This document shows, one piece after another, positions 56,320 through 64,000 of a stretch of 64,000 nucleotides of DNA (position 1 is the stretch's first letter; every line of letters starts with the position of its first letter). Below the pieces are notes generated by a model, which had not been told where the DNA came from, did no database searches, and saw nothing but the letters and a program-made list of their open reading frames with translations. A program made the translations under genes and the position numbers. The stretch covers positions 62,001 to 126,000 of the forward strand of contig CAVQXJ010000002.1 in the NCBI GenBank assembly GCA_963717745.1, written 5' to 3'. Origin of the DNA: JACCXG01 sp963717745. Its GTDB lineage: Bacteria; Acidobacteriota; Vicinamibacteria; Vicinamibacterales; 2-12-FULL-66-21.

Positions 56320-57036
56320 TTGAGCCGTCTGGACCACCTGACATTTCCGATCGTCCAGTTGTCGCTGGACCTGATCTCTCTGGACGAGGCGCTCGCCACG
56401 GCCGCGATTGCGGTGGAGGCGGGCGTCGACTGGCTCGAGGCGGGCACGCCGCTGCTGCTCGCCGAGGGGCTGCACGCCGTCGAAGCGCTGCACGCGCGCT
56501 TCCCCGATCATCCGATCGTCGCCGACCTGAAGACGATGGATGGCGGCTATCTCGAAGCCGAGATGATGGCGAAGGCTGGTGCGGATCTGGTGGTGGTGAT
56601 GGGTCGCGCCCACGAGGCGACCATTCGCAAGGTGGTCGAGGCTGGGAAGAAATACGACATCAAGGTGATGGGCGACAATCTGGCGGCCGACGATCGGGTG
56701 GCCAACGCCGTCTGGATGGAGTCGCTCGGCGTCGACTTCATCGTCCATCACATCGGCTTCGACGAGCGCGGATTGATCAAGGGGTTGAGCCCGCTCGACG
56801 AGCTGGACCAGGTGGTACGCGCGGTCTCGATTCCGGTGCAGGCGGTCGGCGGGCTGTCGATCGAGCAGGCGATCGAGTGCCCCTCGCGCGGCGCCCCGCT
56901 GGTGGTGATCGGCGCGCCGCTCGTCATCGACGGCGCCGCATTCCGCCCGGCGGACCGCGAGCTGTTCCCGGTCCTGCAGCGGATCTGCCGGGAGATCAAG
57001 GCATCGAGTCCGCGGTCCGTAGCCCGTAGCCCGTAG
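56320..57036 (+). CDS. HUMPS / OMP-decarboxylase-superfamily protein (3-hexulose-6-phosphate synthase-like)
   Basis: A 238-residue TIM-barrel protein of the orotidine-phosphate decarboxylase superfamily. The start is TTG at 56320 with GAAAGGA seven bases upstream. The catalytic motif ADLKTMDGG carries the D-x-K-x2-D residues of the family, preceded by GVDWLEAGTPLLLAEG. It is followed by DLVVVMGRAHEATIRKV and a phosphate-binding end VQAVGGLSIEQAIEC. Known members make or cleave hexulose-6-phosphate or decarboxylate keto-gulonate-6-phosphate. There is no isomerase partner (SIS domain) next to it, so the reaction is uncertain. The last residues (SSPRSVARSP) and the stop are coded by a palindrome arm. 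Confidence 0.87.
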   Translation: MSRLDHLTFPIVQLSLDLISLDEALATAAIAVEAGVDWLEAGTPLLLAEGLHAVEALHARFPDHPIVADLKTMDGGYLEAEMMAKAGADLVVVMGRAHEATIRKVVEAGKKYDIKVMGDNLAADDRVANAVWMESLGVDFIVHHIGFDERGLIKGLSPLDELDQVVRAVSIPVQAVGGLSIEQAIECPSRGAPLVVIGAPLVIDGAAFRPADRELFPVLQRICREIKASSPRSVARSP

Positions 57037-57149
57037 TCCGACAGCGCCGTTCGCATCATCTGGGTGGAAGAGCTCGTGACTGGCTGGTTGCCGCGGCTTG
57101 GACCCAGTTGGCTCGATCGACTCTGTCGGGCCACGGACCACGGACCACG
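57008..57149. repeat. Tandem-unit palindrome, CCGTAG unit, with conserved inner hairpin
   Basis: The left arm repeats GTCCGTAGCCCGTAGCCCGT and the right arm is CACGGACCACGGACCACG. The inner stem uses CATCTGGGTGGAAGAG (57057-57072), identical to 9860-9875, pairing with CTTGGACCC at 57097. It contains the stop of the HUMPS-family gene and lies in a tandem gap. Confidence 0.88.
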
Positions 57150-57172
57150 CATACGACAATGAGGAGCACTTT

Positions 57173-58132
57173 ATGGAAAACAGACGCCGGTTCTTGCAGA
57201 CCTTGACGGCGGTGCTGGCGGCCGCGCCGGCCGGCCTTTCGGCGGCGCAACAGAAGCCCACCGCGGCACCGGGCGGGAAGCCGTCGCCGCCCAACCCGGT
57301 CACGCTGCGCAAGTCGACCCTCATCTCGATGCTGCCGCGACAGCTCTCCTACGCGGAGCGATTCGCGATCGGGAAGGAGGCCGGGTTCGAGGCGGTCGAG
57401 ATGCAGACCATCGCCGCGGACGCCGAGGCCGCCGAGATCAAGGAAGCATCGGCCAAGACCGGCCTGAAGATTCACTCGGTGATGAACTCGGATCACTGGC
57501 GCTTTCCGGTGTCGAGCGGCGATCCCGAGGTGGTGGCCAAGAGCGTCGCCGGAATGGAGACGTCGATCAAGAACGCGAAGCTGTGGGGGGCGGACGCGGT
57601 CCTGCTGGTGCCCGCCGTGGTCGATGCGAAGACTTCGTACCGCGACGCCTGGACGCGCTCGCAGCGCGTGATCCGTGAGCGGCTGCTGCCGCTGGCGCGC
57701 GAGCAGAAGATCATCATCGCGGTCGAGGAGGTCTGGAACAAGTTCCTGCAGAGTCCGCTCGAGTTCGCGCGCTATGTCGACGAGTTCGAATCCCCCTGGG
57801 TCAAGGCCTACTTCGACGTCGGGAACGTGGTGATCAACGGCTTTCCGCAGGACTGGATTCGCACGCTCGGCTCGCGGATCGTGCGGCTTCACCTGAAGGA
57901 CTTCAGGGCGGCGCGCAAAGATCAACCGTACCAGTTCACCAACCTCGGCGAAGGGGACATCGATTGGCCGGAAGTGCGGCGCGCGCTCGGCGAAATCGGC
58001 TATTCAGGCTACATGACCACGGAAATCAGCGGCGGCGACCTGGCCTACTTGAAAGACGTGTCGGCGCGGGTCGACCGGTTCATCGCCGGCGAGGCGCCGA
58101 TCGTCAAGCCCGCCACCGCAACCGAGAAATAA
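57173..58132 (+). CDS. Sugar isomerase/epimerase-like TIM-barrel protein with twin-arginine signal
   Basis: A 319-residue exported protein. A twin-arginine-type signal (NRRRFLQTL, then an Ala-rich stretch) precedes a xylose-isomerase-like TIM barrel. Hallmarks are YAERFAIGKEAGFEAVEMQT, the acidic strand IIIAVEEVWNKFL, YFDVGNVVINGFPQDW and the metal-binding end GYSGYMTTEISGGD. The glutamate, aspartate and histidine positions for a divalent metal (IIAVEEV, AYFDVGN, RLHLKDF) are present. Exported relatives act on keto-sugars or cleave 3-keto-glycosides. The ATG at 57173 follows GAGGAG. Its 3-prime end overlaps the RluA-type gene on the other strand by 29 bases. Confidence 0.9.
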   Translation: MENRRRFLQTLTAVLAAAPAGLSAAQQKPTAAPGGKPSPPNPVTLRKSTLISMLPRQLSYAERFAIGKEAGFEAVEMQTIAADAEAAEIKEASAKTGLKIHSVMNSDHWRFPVSSGDPEVVAKSVAGMETSIKNAKLWGADAVLLVPAVVDAKTSYRDAWTRSQRVIRERLLPLAREQKIIIAVEEVWNKFLQSPLEFARYVDEFESPWVKAYFDVGNVVINGFPQDWIRTLGSRIVRLHLKDFRAARKDQPYQFTNLGEGDIDWPEVRRALGEIGYSGYMTTEISGGDLAYLKDVSARVDRFIAGEAPIVKPATATEK

Positions 58133-59025
58133 GCTCGCTGAAGTCCGCCGGCGGCGGCGCCTCCAGCTCGATCCGGCGCCCGTCCTCCGGGTGCCGGAAG
58201 ACGAGGCGGTACGCGTGCAGCGCGTGCCGTCCGAATGGAATCGGCCGCAACTGGTCGGGCCCGAACACGTAGCGCCGTTCCCCGACCAGCGTATGGCCAC
58301 GCAACCGCGCCTGAATGCGCACCTGGTTGCGGCGGCCGGTGTGCAGCCGCACTTCGAGCAACGACGCGCCGCGGAGGGGCTCGAGCACCCGGTAGTGGGT
58401 CACGGCCTCAGTGGCGCGCGGGTCTCGCGGGTGCGTCTCTTTCTGGATCAGCGCCTGCTCGTCCCAGACCAGGAAATCCCGCCAGGTCCCGGCGTCCGGT
58501 TCGGGCTGGCCGTAGACGATCGTCAGATAGGCGCGTTCCGGCTCACGGCGTTTGAACTGTTCCTTCAGCACGATGCTGCGCCGCGCCATCCTTCGCGAAC
58601 AGCACGAGCCCCGACGTGTCCTGGTCGATCCGATGGACCGGGAGCGGCCGCCGCTTGCCATGCGAGCGGAAACGCTGTTCGAGCTGGTCGTAGACCGACG
58701 GCACTCCGCGGTTGCGCTCGAGTGGCACCGACAGGATGCCGGGCGGCTTGTTCACGACGACCAGCCGCTCGTCCTCGTAGACGATGGCGAGGTCGTCGAC
58801 GACACCGGTCCGTGGGCGCGCCCTGGCGCTGCCGGGGCGATCGGTCCACAGCCGCACGTAGTCTCCCGCGAGCATCGGGCGCGCGGCGTCGGCGAGTGAC
58901 GCCTCCTGGCCATTGAGGTAGACCTTGCCTCGTTCCAGCGCCGAGGCTGCCCGGCTTCTCGATCCGAGGCGGGTGCCGGCGGCCAGGTACTTGTCCAGGC
59001 GGGCGCCCGCTTCTTCCTCTGTCAC
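58104..59025 (-). CDS. RluA-family pseudouridine synthase, frameshifted near 58580
   Basis: An RNA-modifying enzyme of about 306 residues when joined. The N-terminal S4-type RNA-binding domain (EEEAGARLDKYLAAGTRLGS, AASALERGKVYLNGQEA) is followed by the catalytic domain VVNKPPGILSVPLERN. The motif HRIDQDTSGLVLFAKD carries the aspartate that attacks uridine. The frame then changes near 58580: the other frame continues RSIVLKEQFKRREPERAYLT, then LLEVRLHTGRRNQVRIQARL, which is the conserved end of the family. A one-base loss explains it. The RNA target cannot be told from sequence. It overlaps the end of the TIM-barrel gene on the opposite strand. Confidence 0.86.
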
Positions 59026-59087
59026 CGTCCACTCGCTCAGGGTCAGTCTCCGATACCATCATAGAAACTATCTTGGACGACAACCAG

Positions 59088-61199
59088 ATGAACACTCCTG
59101 CTGCCGGCCTCATCGCCGCGGCCATTGCCGGATCGACGGTCATCGCCCAGTCCGGGCCGCCGGCTGCGGCGCCCGTGGCCGCGAAGACGCCGCATATCAC
59201 CCGCATCCACGACTACACGCTCACCGACGACTATTTCTGGCTGCGCCAGAAGGGGAGTCCCGAGGTCACCCGCTACCTCGAGGCGGAGAACGCGTACACC
59301 GAGGAGGTGATGCGGCCGACCAAGGGGTTGCAGGAGACGCTCTACAAGGAGATGCTCGGGCGGATCAAGCAGACCGATCTGAGCGTCCCTGCTCGAATCG
59401 GCGAGCATTTCTACTACTCCCGCACCGAGGAAGGCCGGCAATACCCGATCATGTGCCGGCGGCACGGCAGCATGAGCGGCGCCGAGGAAGTCCTGCTGGA
59501 CCTCAACACGCTGGCCGAAGGCCACAAGTTCCTCGGCCTCGGCAGCTACGCAGTGAGCGACGACGCCAACTGGCTGGCCTATTCGCTGGACACGACCGGG
59601 TACCGGCAGTTCGTCCTGCACGTGAAGAACCTGCGCGACGGGCGAGAGTCGACCGAACGCATCGAGCGAGTCGGATCGGTCGCGTGGGCGACCGACAGCA
59701 AGACGATCATCTACACCACCGAAGACGCGGTCTCGAAGCGCTCGGACAAGGTGTTCCGCCACGTGGTCGGCGCGGCCGACAGCCAGTTGATCTTCGAAGA
59801 GCGGGACGAGCTCTTCGACGTCTACGCAACCCGATCGCTCGACAAGCAGGTGATCTTCCTCAACTCCGGCGCCAAGACCTCGAACGAGGTCCGGTTCCTG
59901 CCGGCGGCGACGCCGGCCGCGGCGCCGAAGGTGGTGGCGCCGCGCGAAACGGATCACGAGTACGACGTCGATCACTACAACGGCGAGCTCTACATCACGA
60001 CCAACCGGGGCGCCAAGAACTTCCGCGTGGTCAGAGCACCGATCGCCGACCCGTCCGAGCCGAACTGGAAGCCGTTCATCGACCACCGCCCGGCGGTGCG
60101 GATCGGCGGGCTGACCTTCTTCGCCAATCACCTCGTGGTGTCCGAGCGTGAAGGTGGATTGAGCTATCTCCGCGTCATCGACCTGCGGACCCGCGCGGCG
60201 CACCGGATTGCCACCGAGGAGCCAGACTACGCCCTGTCGCTCGCCCCCAATCCCGAGTTCGATACCGTGACCGTGCGATTCAACTATCAGTCGATGGTGA
60301 CGCCGGCCTCGGTCTACGAATACGACCTTCAGACGAAGCAGCGGACGCTGCTCAAGCGGACCGAAGTGCTGGGCGCCTACGACCCGGCGAACTACCAGGC
60401 CAGGCGCATCTGGTCGGTGTCGCGCGACGGCACCCGCGTGCCGATTTCGATCGTCCATCGCAAGGGCACGAAGCTCGATGGCACGTCGCCGTTGCTGCTG
60501 TCTGCCTATGGGTCGTACGGCGTCTCGCAGTCGCCGACGTTCTCGTCGAACCGTTTGAGCCTGCTCGATCGCGGGGCCATCTTCGCGCTGGCGTACGTGC
60601 GCGGCGGCGGCGAGCTCGGCGAGGACTGGCGCGAGCAGGGCCGCATGAAGCAGAAGATGAACACCTTCACCGATTTCATCGACTGCGCCGCGCATCTCGT
60701 CGAGCACAAGTACACGGCAGCCGATCGCCTGGTCATCCAGGGGGGCAGCGCCGGCGGTCTGCTGATGGGGGCGGTGGTCAACATGCGGCCGGACCTGTTC
60801 AAAGCCGCGGTGGCCCAGGTGCCGTTCGTGGACGTGATCAACACGATGCTCGATTCGTCGCTGCCGCTCACGACCAGCGAGTACACCGAGTGGGGCAACC
60901 CGAACACCAAGGCGGACTTCGACTACATCATGAAGTACTCGCCCTACGACAACATCAAGGCGCAGCGCTACCCGTCGATGCTGGTGCACGTATCGGTGAA
61001 CGACAGCCAGGTGCCGTACTGGGAAGGCGCGAAGCTGGTCGCGAAGCTGAGGGCCACCAGGACCGACAGCAATCCGCTGCTGCTGAAGACCAACCTGGGC
61101 GCCGGCCACGGCGGCGCCTCGGGCCGCTACGACGCGTTGCGCGAGATGGCGTTCACCTATGCCTACATGCTGTGGCAGATGGGGGTTGGCGGGGACTGA
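59088..61199 (+). CDS. Prolyl-oligopeptidase-family serine peptidase (S9A), secreted
   Basis: A 703-residue peptidase cutting short peptides after proline or basic residues. A signal region (MNTPAAGLIAAAIAGSTVIA) is followed by the family start VTRIHDYTLTDDYFWLR-like segment (here ITRIHDYTLTDDYFWLRQKG). A beta-propeller gate comes next and a C-terminal alpha/beta-hydrolase domain ends the protein. The nucleophile is in IQGGSAGGLLMGAVVN, the aspartate in VSVNDSQVPYWEGAK and the histidine in GAGHGGASGR. Motifs resemble oligopeptidase B more than classical prolyl oligopeptidase. The start at 59088 gives the signal; a TTG at 59073 is possible. It faces a palindrome in a convergent gap. Confidence 0.92.
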   Translation: MNTPAAGLIAAAIAGSTVIAQSGPPAAAPVAAKTPHITRIHDYTLTDDYFWLRQKGSPEVTRYLEAENAYTEEVMRPTKGLQETLYKEMLGRIKQTDLSVPARIGEHFYYSRTEEGRQYPIMCRRHGSMSGAEEVLLDLNTLAEGHKFLGLGSYAVSDDANWLAYSLDTTGYRQFVLHVKNLRDGRESTERIERVGSVAWATDSKTIIYTTEDAVSKRSDKVFRHVVGAADSQLIFEERDELFDVYATRSLDKQVIFLNSGAKTSNEVRFLPAATPAAAPKVVAPRETDHEYDVDHYNGELYITTNRGAKNFRVVRAPIADPSEPNWKPFIDHRPAVRIGGLTFFANHLVVSEREGGLSYLRVIDLRTRAAHRIATEEPDYALSLAPNPEFDTVTVRFNYQSMVTPASVYEYDLQTKQRTLLKRTEVLGAYDPANYQARRIWSVSRDGTRVPISIVHRKGTKLDGTSPLLLSAYGSYGVSQSPTFSSNRLSLLDRGAIFALAYVRGGGELGEDWREQGRMKQKMNTFTDFIDCAAHLVEHKYTAADRLVIQGGSAGGLLMGAVVNMRPDLFKAAVAQVPFVDVINTMLDSSLPLTTSEYTEWGNPNTKADFDYIMKYSPYDNIKAQRYPSMLVHVSVNDSQVPYWEGAKLVAKLRATRTDSNPLLLKTNLGAGHGGASGRYDALREMAFTYAYMLWQMGVGGD

Positions 61200-61210
61200 C
61201 GTTGACGCGT

Positions 61211-61298
61211 GTCAAGGGAGAAGGGAGAAGGGAGAATTCGGGAATTTACCGCAGAAATAAAAGGTTCTCCCTTGTGCCTTCTCCCTTCTCCCTTGTCA
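61211..61298. repeat. Tandem-unit palindrome, AAGGGAG unit
   Basis: The left arm (61211-61236) repeats AAGGGAG. The right arm (61265-61298) repeats CTCCCTT and ends CTTGTCA. An A/T-rich loop with GGGAATTTACC separates them. The stop of the minus-strand phosphatase-like gene (61301-61303) begins two bases beyond the right arm. Confidence 0.88.
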
Positions 61299-61300
61299 TG

Positions 61301-62395
61301 CTACTTAATCGCCCTGCCCACACCCGGCCGGCCGGCGGTCCAATCGACGCCTATCCAGCTCGCCACCGTCGCCGCCGCCTGATTGGTGTGGAGGGGCGCA
61401 TGGTCGCGCCATTCGCCGCGTCGGGCCATCGCCGGGCTGATGAAGGCCATCCAGGTTTCCTGCGCCCCCTCGATCTTTGCGCCGTGAGTGTTCCAGTCCT
61501 TGATCGTGCGGCCGCGGCCGTGATCCGTGGTGATCAGGATGTGGGTGCGCTGATACTCCGGCTGCGACCGCAGCCAGGTCCACAGCTCCTTCAGATAGCC
61601 GTCGGTGCGTGAGAGGGCGTCCAGGACGCGGTCGTACCGCCGATCGTGCGCCCAGTCGTCGGTCTCGTCCAAGGCGAGATAGAGCGCCCGAGGGCGTGCG
61701 TTTCGAAGGTGGCTCATCGCCAGGTAGAACGTGTAGGCGTCGTAGCGGGCCGAGTCCCAGGCGGTCGGGGTCTGGAACTGCATGCGGCTCAGCTCGGCTC
61801 CCGCCGGGTCGTCGGTCTCGAACGGCTCGTAGCCGGCGTTGATCGTGATGCTTCCCGGTGTGTGCTCCGCGATCTCGTTGAACACTTCCCACGATCCGAA
61901 CGCCGCGACCGCCGCCGCGGGCAGCGACAGCCGCTCTTTGATCTCCTCCAGCACGGTGCGATACGGGTTCTGCACCCGGTCGTTGCTCTTGATCACGTCG
62001 TCGTGCGCCTCGCCGGTCAGGATCTCCGAGTAGCCGGGATACGAGAACCGGTGAGTGTTGGTGAGAGTCACGGTGCTCTTCAGCGCGGCGTTGCCGGCTA
62101 TCGAGCCATGCCTCGCCATCAGCTCGCGCCAGAGGAACGGCATCAGCTTCTCGCGCCGCTCCTGCGCCGTCGCCGCGTGGAAGCGCTTGTAGGCCGGCTG
62201 GTCCTCCAGCTTGGCGTCCTTCGCGAGCGTCGAGCGCAGGATCTCGACGTCGAGCCCGCCGAAGATCTCGGCAGCCCGCACGCCGTCCAGCGTGATGAGG
62301 ATCAGATTGTCGCGCGTTGCCGGCGTCTGCCGCGCCACCGGCGCGCCGCCACACAGCACCACGGCGATCAGCAACAGCGAGACGCGTTTGATCAT
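61301..62395 (-). CDS. Alkaline-phosphatase-superfamily protein, secreted
   Basis: A 364-residue exported metalloenzyme-like protein. The signal peptide (about 1-22) is followed by DNLILITLDGVRAAEIFGG, the family opening with a metal-binding aspartate. Next are NTHRFSYPGYSEILTGEAHD, where a serine or threonine nucleophile normally sits, and LYLALDETDDWAHDRRYDRV with further metal ligands. The closing ILITTDHGRGRTIKDWNTHG supplies D, H and H ligands of the superfamily. The group includes phosphodiesterases, sulfatases and phosphonate hydrolases, so the substrate is unknown. It is 36 bases downstream of the S9 peptidase gene on the same strand, probably one operon. Confidence 0.87.
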   Translation of the reverse strand: MIKRVSLLLIAVVLCGGAPVARQTPATRDNLILITLDGVRAAEIFGGLDVEILRSTLAKDAKLEDQPAYKRFHAATAQERREKLMPFLWRELMARHGSIAGNAALKSTVTLTNTHRFSYPGYSEILTGEAHDDVIKSNDRVQNPYRTVLEEIKERLSLPAAAVAAFGSWEVFNEIAEHTPGSITINAGYEPFETDDPAGAELSRMQFQTPTAWDSARYDAYTFYLAMSHLRNARPRALYLALDETDDWAHDRRYDRVLDALSRTDGYLKELWTWLRSQPEYQRTHILITTDHGRGRTIKDWNTHGAKIEGAQETWMAFISPAMARRGEWRDHAPLHTNQAAATVASWIGVDWTAGRPGVGRAIK

Positions 62396-62431
62396 GGTGA
62401 AGGAGTCTACTATCGCCCTGTGTCGGCTTCG

Positions 62432-64000
62432 TTACCGCGCCGGCGGATCGTAGGTGCCCACATCCTTGCCCGCCAGATATTTTTCGAACCATCCGACGAT
62501 GTGCTGGAGACGTTCGACGCGGTGCCAGGGACGGCCGCTGCGGGACAGTTCGTGGCTCTCGCCGGGGAAGCGCACCATCACCGTCGGCCGCTTGAGATAC
62601 TTCAGCGCCCGGAACAGATCCTCGCCGCCGGCTGACGGCGGCGTGCGGAAGTCCTCGTCGCCCAGGATGAACATCAGCGGGGTCTGGATCTTGGTGACGT
62701 AGGTGATGGGTGAGCGCGCGGTGAACTCCGCCGGATCCTCGAACGGCGCCTTGTGGAACCAGGTGGGCGTGAACAGCGTGAAGTCGGCGGTGTACCAGAA
62801 GTTGGTCCAGTCCGAGATGTCGCGCTGGCTCACCGCGGCCTTGAATCGCGTGGTCTGGGTGACCACCCAGTTGGTGAGCAGGCCACCGCCGCTGCCGCCG
62901 GTCACGCCCATCCGCTTGTCGTCGATGTAGCCCGTCTTCAGGATCGCGTCCACGCCGGCCATCAAATCCTTGTAGTCGTCGCCCGGATACTTGAACTGGA
63001 TGATGTTGCCGAATTCCTGCCCGTAGTTGGAGCTGCCGCGCGGATTGGTATAGAGGACGACGTACCCCTTGGCGGCCATCCACTGAAACTCGTGCGTGAA
63101 CGTGTTGCCGTAGGCGGAGTGAGGACCGCCGTGGATTTGCAGGACGAGCGGGTACTTCTTCCCTGGGTCGAAGTCGGGCGGTTTGAGGATCCAGCCCTGC
63201 ATCCGCTTGCCGTCGAAGCTCTGATACCAGATCTCTTCCGGCTCGTTCATCTTCAGATCGGCGAACAACGCGTCGTTGAAGGTCGTCAGTTTCCGCGGCG
63301 CGGCGCCGGACGGGCCGTCCGTGATGAACAGATCCCCGAGCACGGTCGGCGTCGAGATCACCATCGCGAACCGCGCCGCGGCGGCGTCCGCGGTGTACGA
63401 CATCAAATCCTGCGCGGCGATAGTCCGCTCGACCTTCCCAGTTGCGGCGTCCACCGCCGCGAGGACCGCGTTGCCCTGTTCGCCGACCCGCACGAACACG
63501 CGGTTCCCGTCGGCACTCCAGATCGGCGCCGCCGGCAACTGGCCGCGAGGTGCCCGCTGGTCGCCGCCGATCGCGCCGCCCATGTCGAAGTCGTAGCCGG
63601 TCGTCAGGTTGCGGGGCGTGCCGCCGGTGCGATCGACGACCCAGAGATCGGGCTGATCGTAGGAGCGCTCCGGCTGGGCGTTCGCCGTCCCGATGAAGGC
63701 GATGCGCCGGCCGTCGCGCGAGAACGCAAACGGCCCGACGTTGCCGTCGATGCTCGCCACCCGGCGCGGCTCACCGCCCTCGAGGGCCACCGCATAGAGA
63801 TCCGTGTCGCCGGGGTAGTAGGTACGACTCGCGACGGCGATCGGCAGTGAAATAGAGCTCCTGGCCGTCTGGAGACCACTGATGGTTGGCGGCTCCGAAC
63901 TCGCCGGACGTGATGCGGCGTGGTGGCGCGGGCCGCGCCGCCGGATCGCCGATCGCCACGGTCCAGATGTGGGTCGGGCGGTCGGCATCTACGAACCCGC
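62432..64000 (-). CDS. S9 peptidase (dipeptidyl-peptidase / acylaminoacyl-peptidase-like), cut by window end, frameshifted near 63825
   Basis: The C-terminal half and part of the propeller of a secreted serine peptidase entering from the right. The hydrolase domain runs through MQGWILKPPDFDPGKKYPLV, LQIHGGPHSAYG, the nucleophile elbow GVTGGSGGGLLTNWV, an aspartate in LMFILGDEDFRTPPS and a histidine in RFPGESHELSRSGRP. The upstream propeller reads well only if two frames are joined near 63825: HQWSPDGQELYFTADRRRES in one and YYPGDTDLYAVALEGG in the other. One base appears lost or gained. It precedes the phosphatase-superfamily gene on the same strand and would release di- or oligopeptides outside the cytoplasm. 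Confidence 0.86.

Noticed and set aside
58104..58916. Plus-strand open frames opposite the pseudouridine synthase
   Set aside because: They are the complement of the RluA-type gene, whose two frames show the catalytic HRIDQDTSG and the family C-terminal motifs.

Overview
The window is a G+C-rich chromosomal segment (roughly two thirds G+C by eye) from a Gram-negative bacterium. The gene content points to Acidobacteriota, most likely Vicinamibacteria (old subdivision 6). Indicators are SusC-like TonB-dependent receptors with an N-terminal carboxypeptidase-regulatory domain, duplicated MacB/FtsX permeases of the acidobacterial ADOP type, a DUF5916 outer-membrane protein, secreted Gfo/Idh/MocA oxidoreductases, a DUF1080 protein, a ThuA-like protein and PVC-type beta-propeller/HEAT dehydrogenases. 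The taxonomic call is inferred from families. There is no rRNA, tRNA, transposase, integrase, prophage or CRISPR array here.

Layout: 1-158 is the end of an ADOP-type permease. 585-9071 holds a TonB receptor, a ThuA-like protein, a giant SGNH/propeller/HEAT/cupredoxin fusion and a small zinc-ribbon protein. 9115-14377 is a Crp/Fnr regulator divergent from an RND efflux adaptor-pump pair. 14534-19071 has two secreted esterases, a secreted intradiol-dioxygenase-like protein and a duplicated-domain protein. 19607-21730 is a BlaI/BlaR1-like (M56) pair with a double BlaI operator. 22026-28828 has a PQQ dehydrogenase, a SnoaL-like protein, a zinc ribbon, DUF1080, a catalase-like protein and a Gfo/Idh oxidoreductase. 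28835-38976 has a broken TonB receptor, a carboxylesterase, a small beta protein, a frameshifted ADOP permease and a divergent CE15 esterase / GH16 glucanase pair. 39020-48799 has DUF5916, a phosphatase-like protein, Gfo/Idh, zf-UBP, a methyltransferase, a frameshifted TonB receptor and an SRPBCC protein. 48916-64000 has a glycosyltransferase with an in-frame stop, NAD synthetase, Gfo/Idh, a propeller/HEAT/cytochrome c protein, a HUMPS-family enzyme, a sugar isomerase-like protein, an RluA-type enzyme, two S9 peptidases and a phosphatase-superfamily protein. Much of this fits a life of breaking down polysaccharides and oxidising sugars in the periplasm, with uptake through TonB receptors.

The most striking structure is not a gene. 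Nearly every sizeable intergenic gap carries a large palindrome, 19 in 64 kb, in tandem, convergent and divergent gaps alike. Sixteen have arms made of short 6-9 nt units repeated in tandem, and the unit differs from site to site. Several share a conserved inner hairpin. Three others (16136-16422, 19196-19592, 47855-48292) form one family of 290-440 nt palindromes with shared ends and, in two copies, a shared core of about 100 nt. Several palindrome arms contain the stop codon of the adjacent gene. I do not recognise a named family for either type.

Gene integrity: one TonB receptor (28835-31277) has several frame breaks, four other genes each have a single apparent one-base frameshift (about 34543, 45556, 58580 and 63825), and a glycosyltransferase has an in-frame TGA at 50011. 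These may be real decay or assembly indels; the sequence alone cannot decide.
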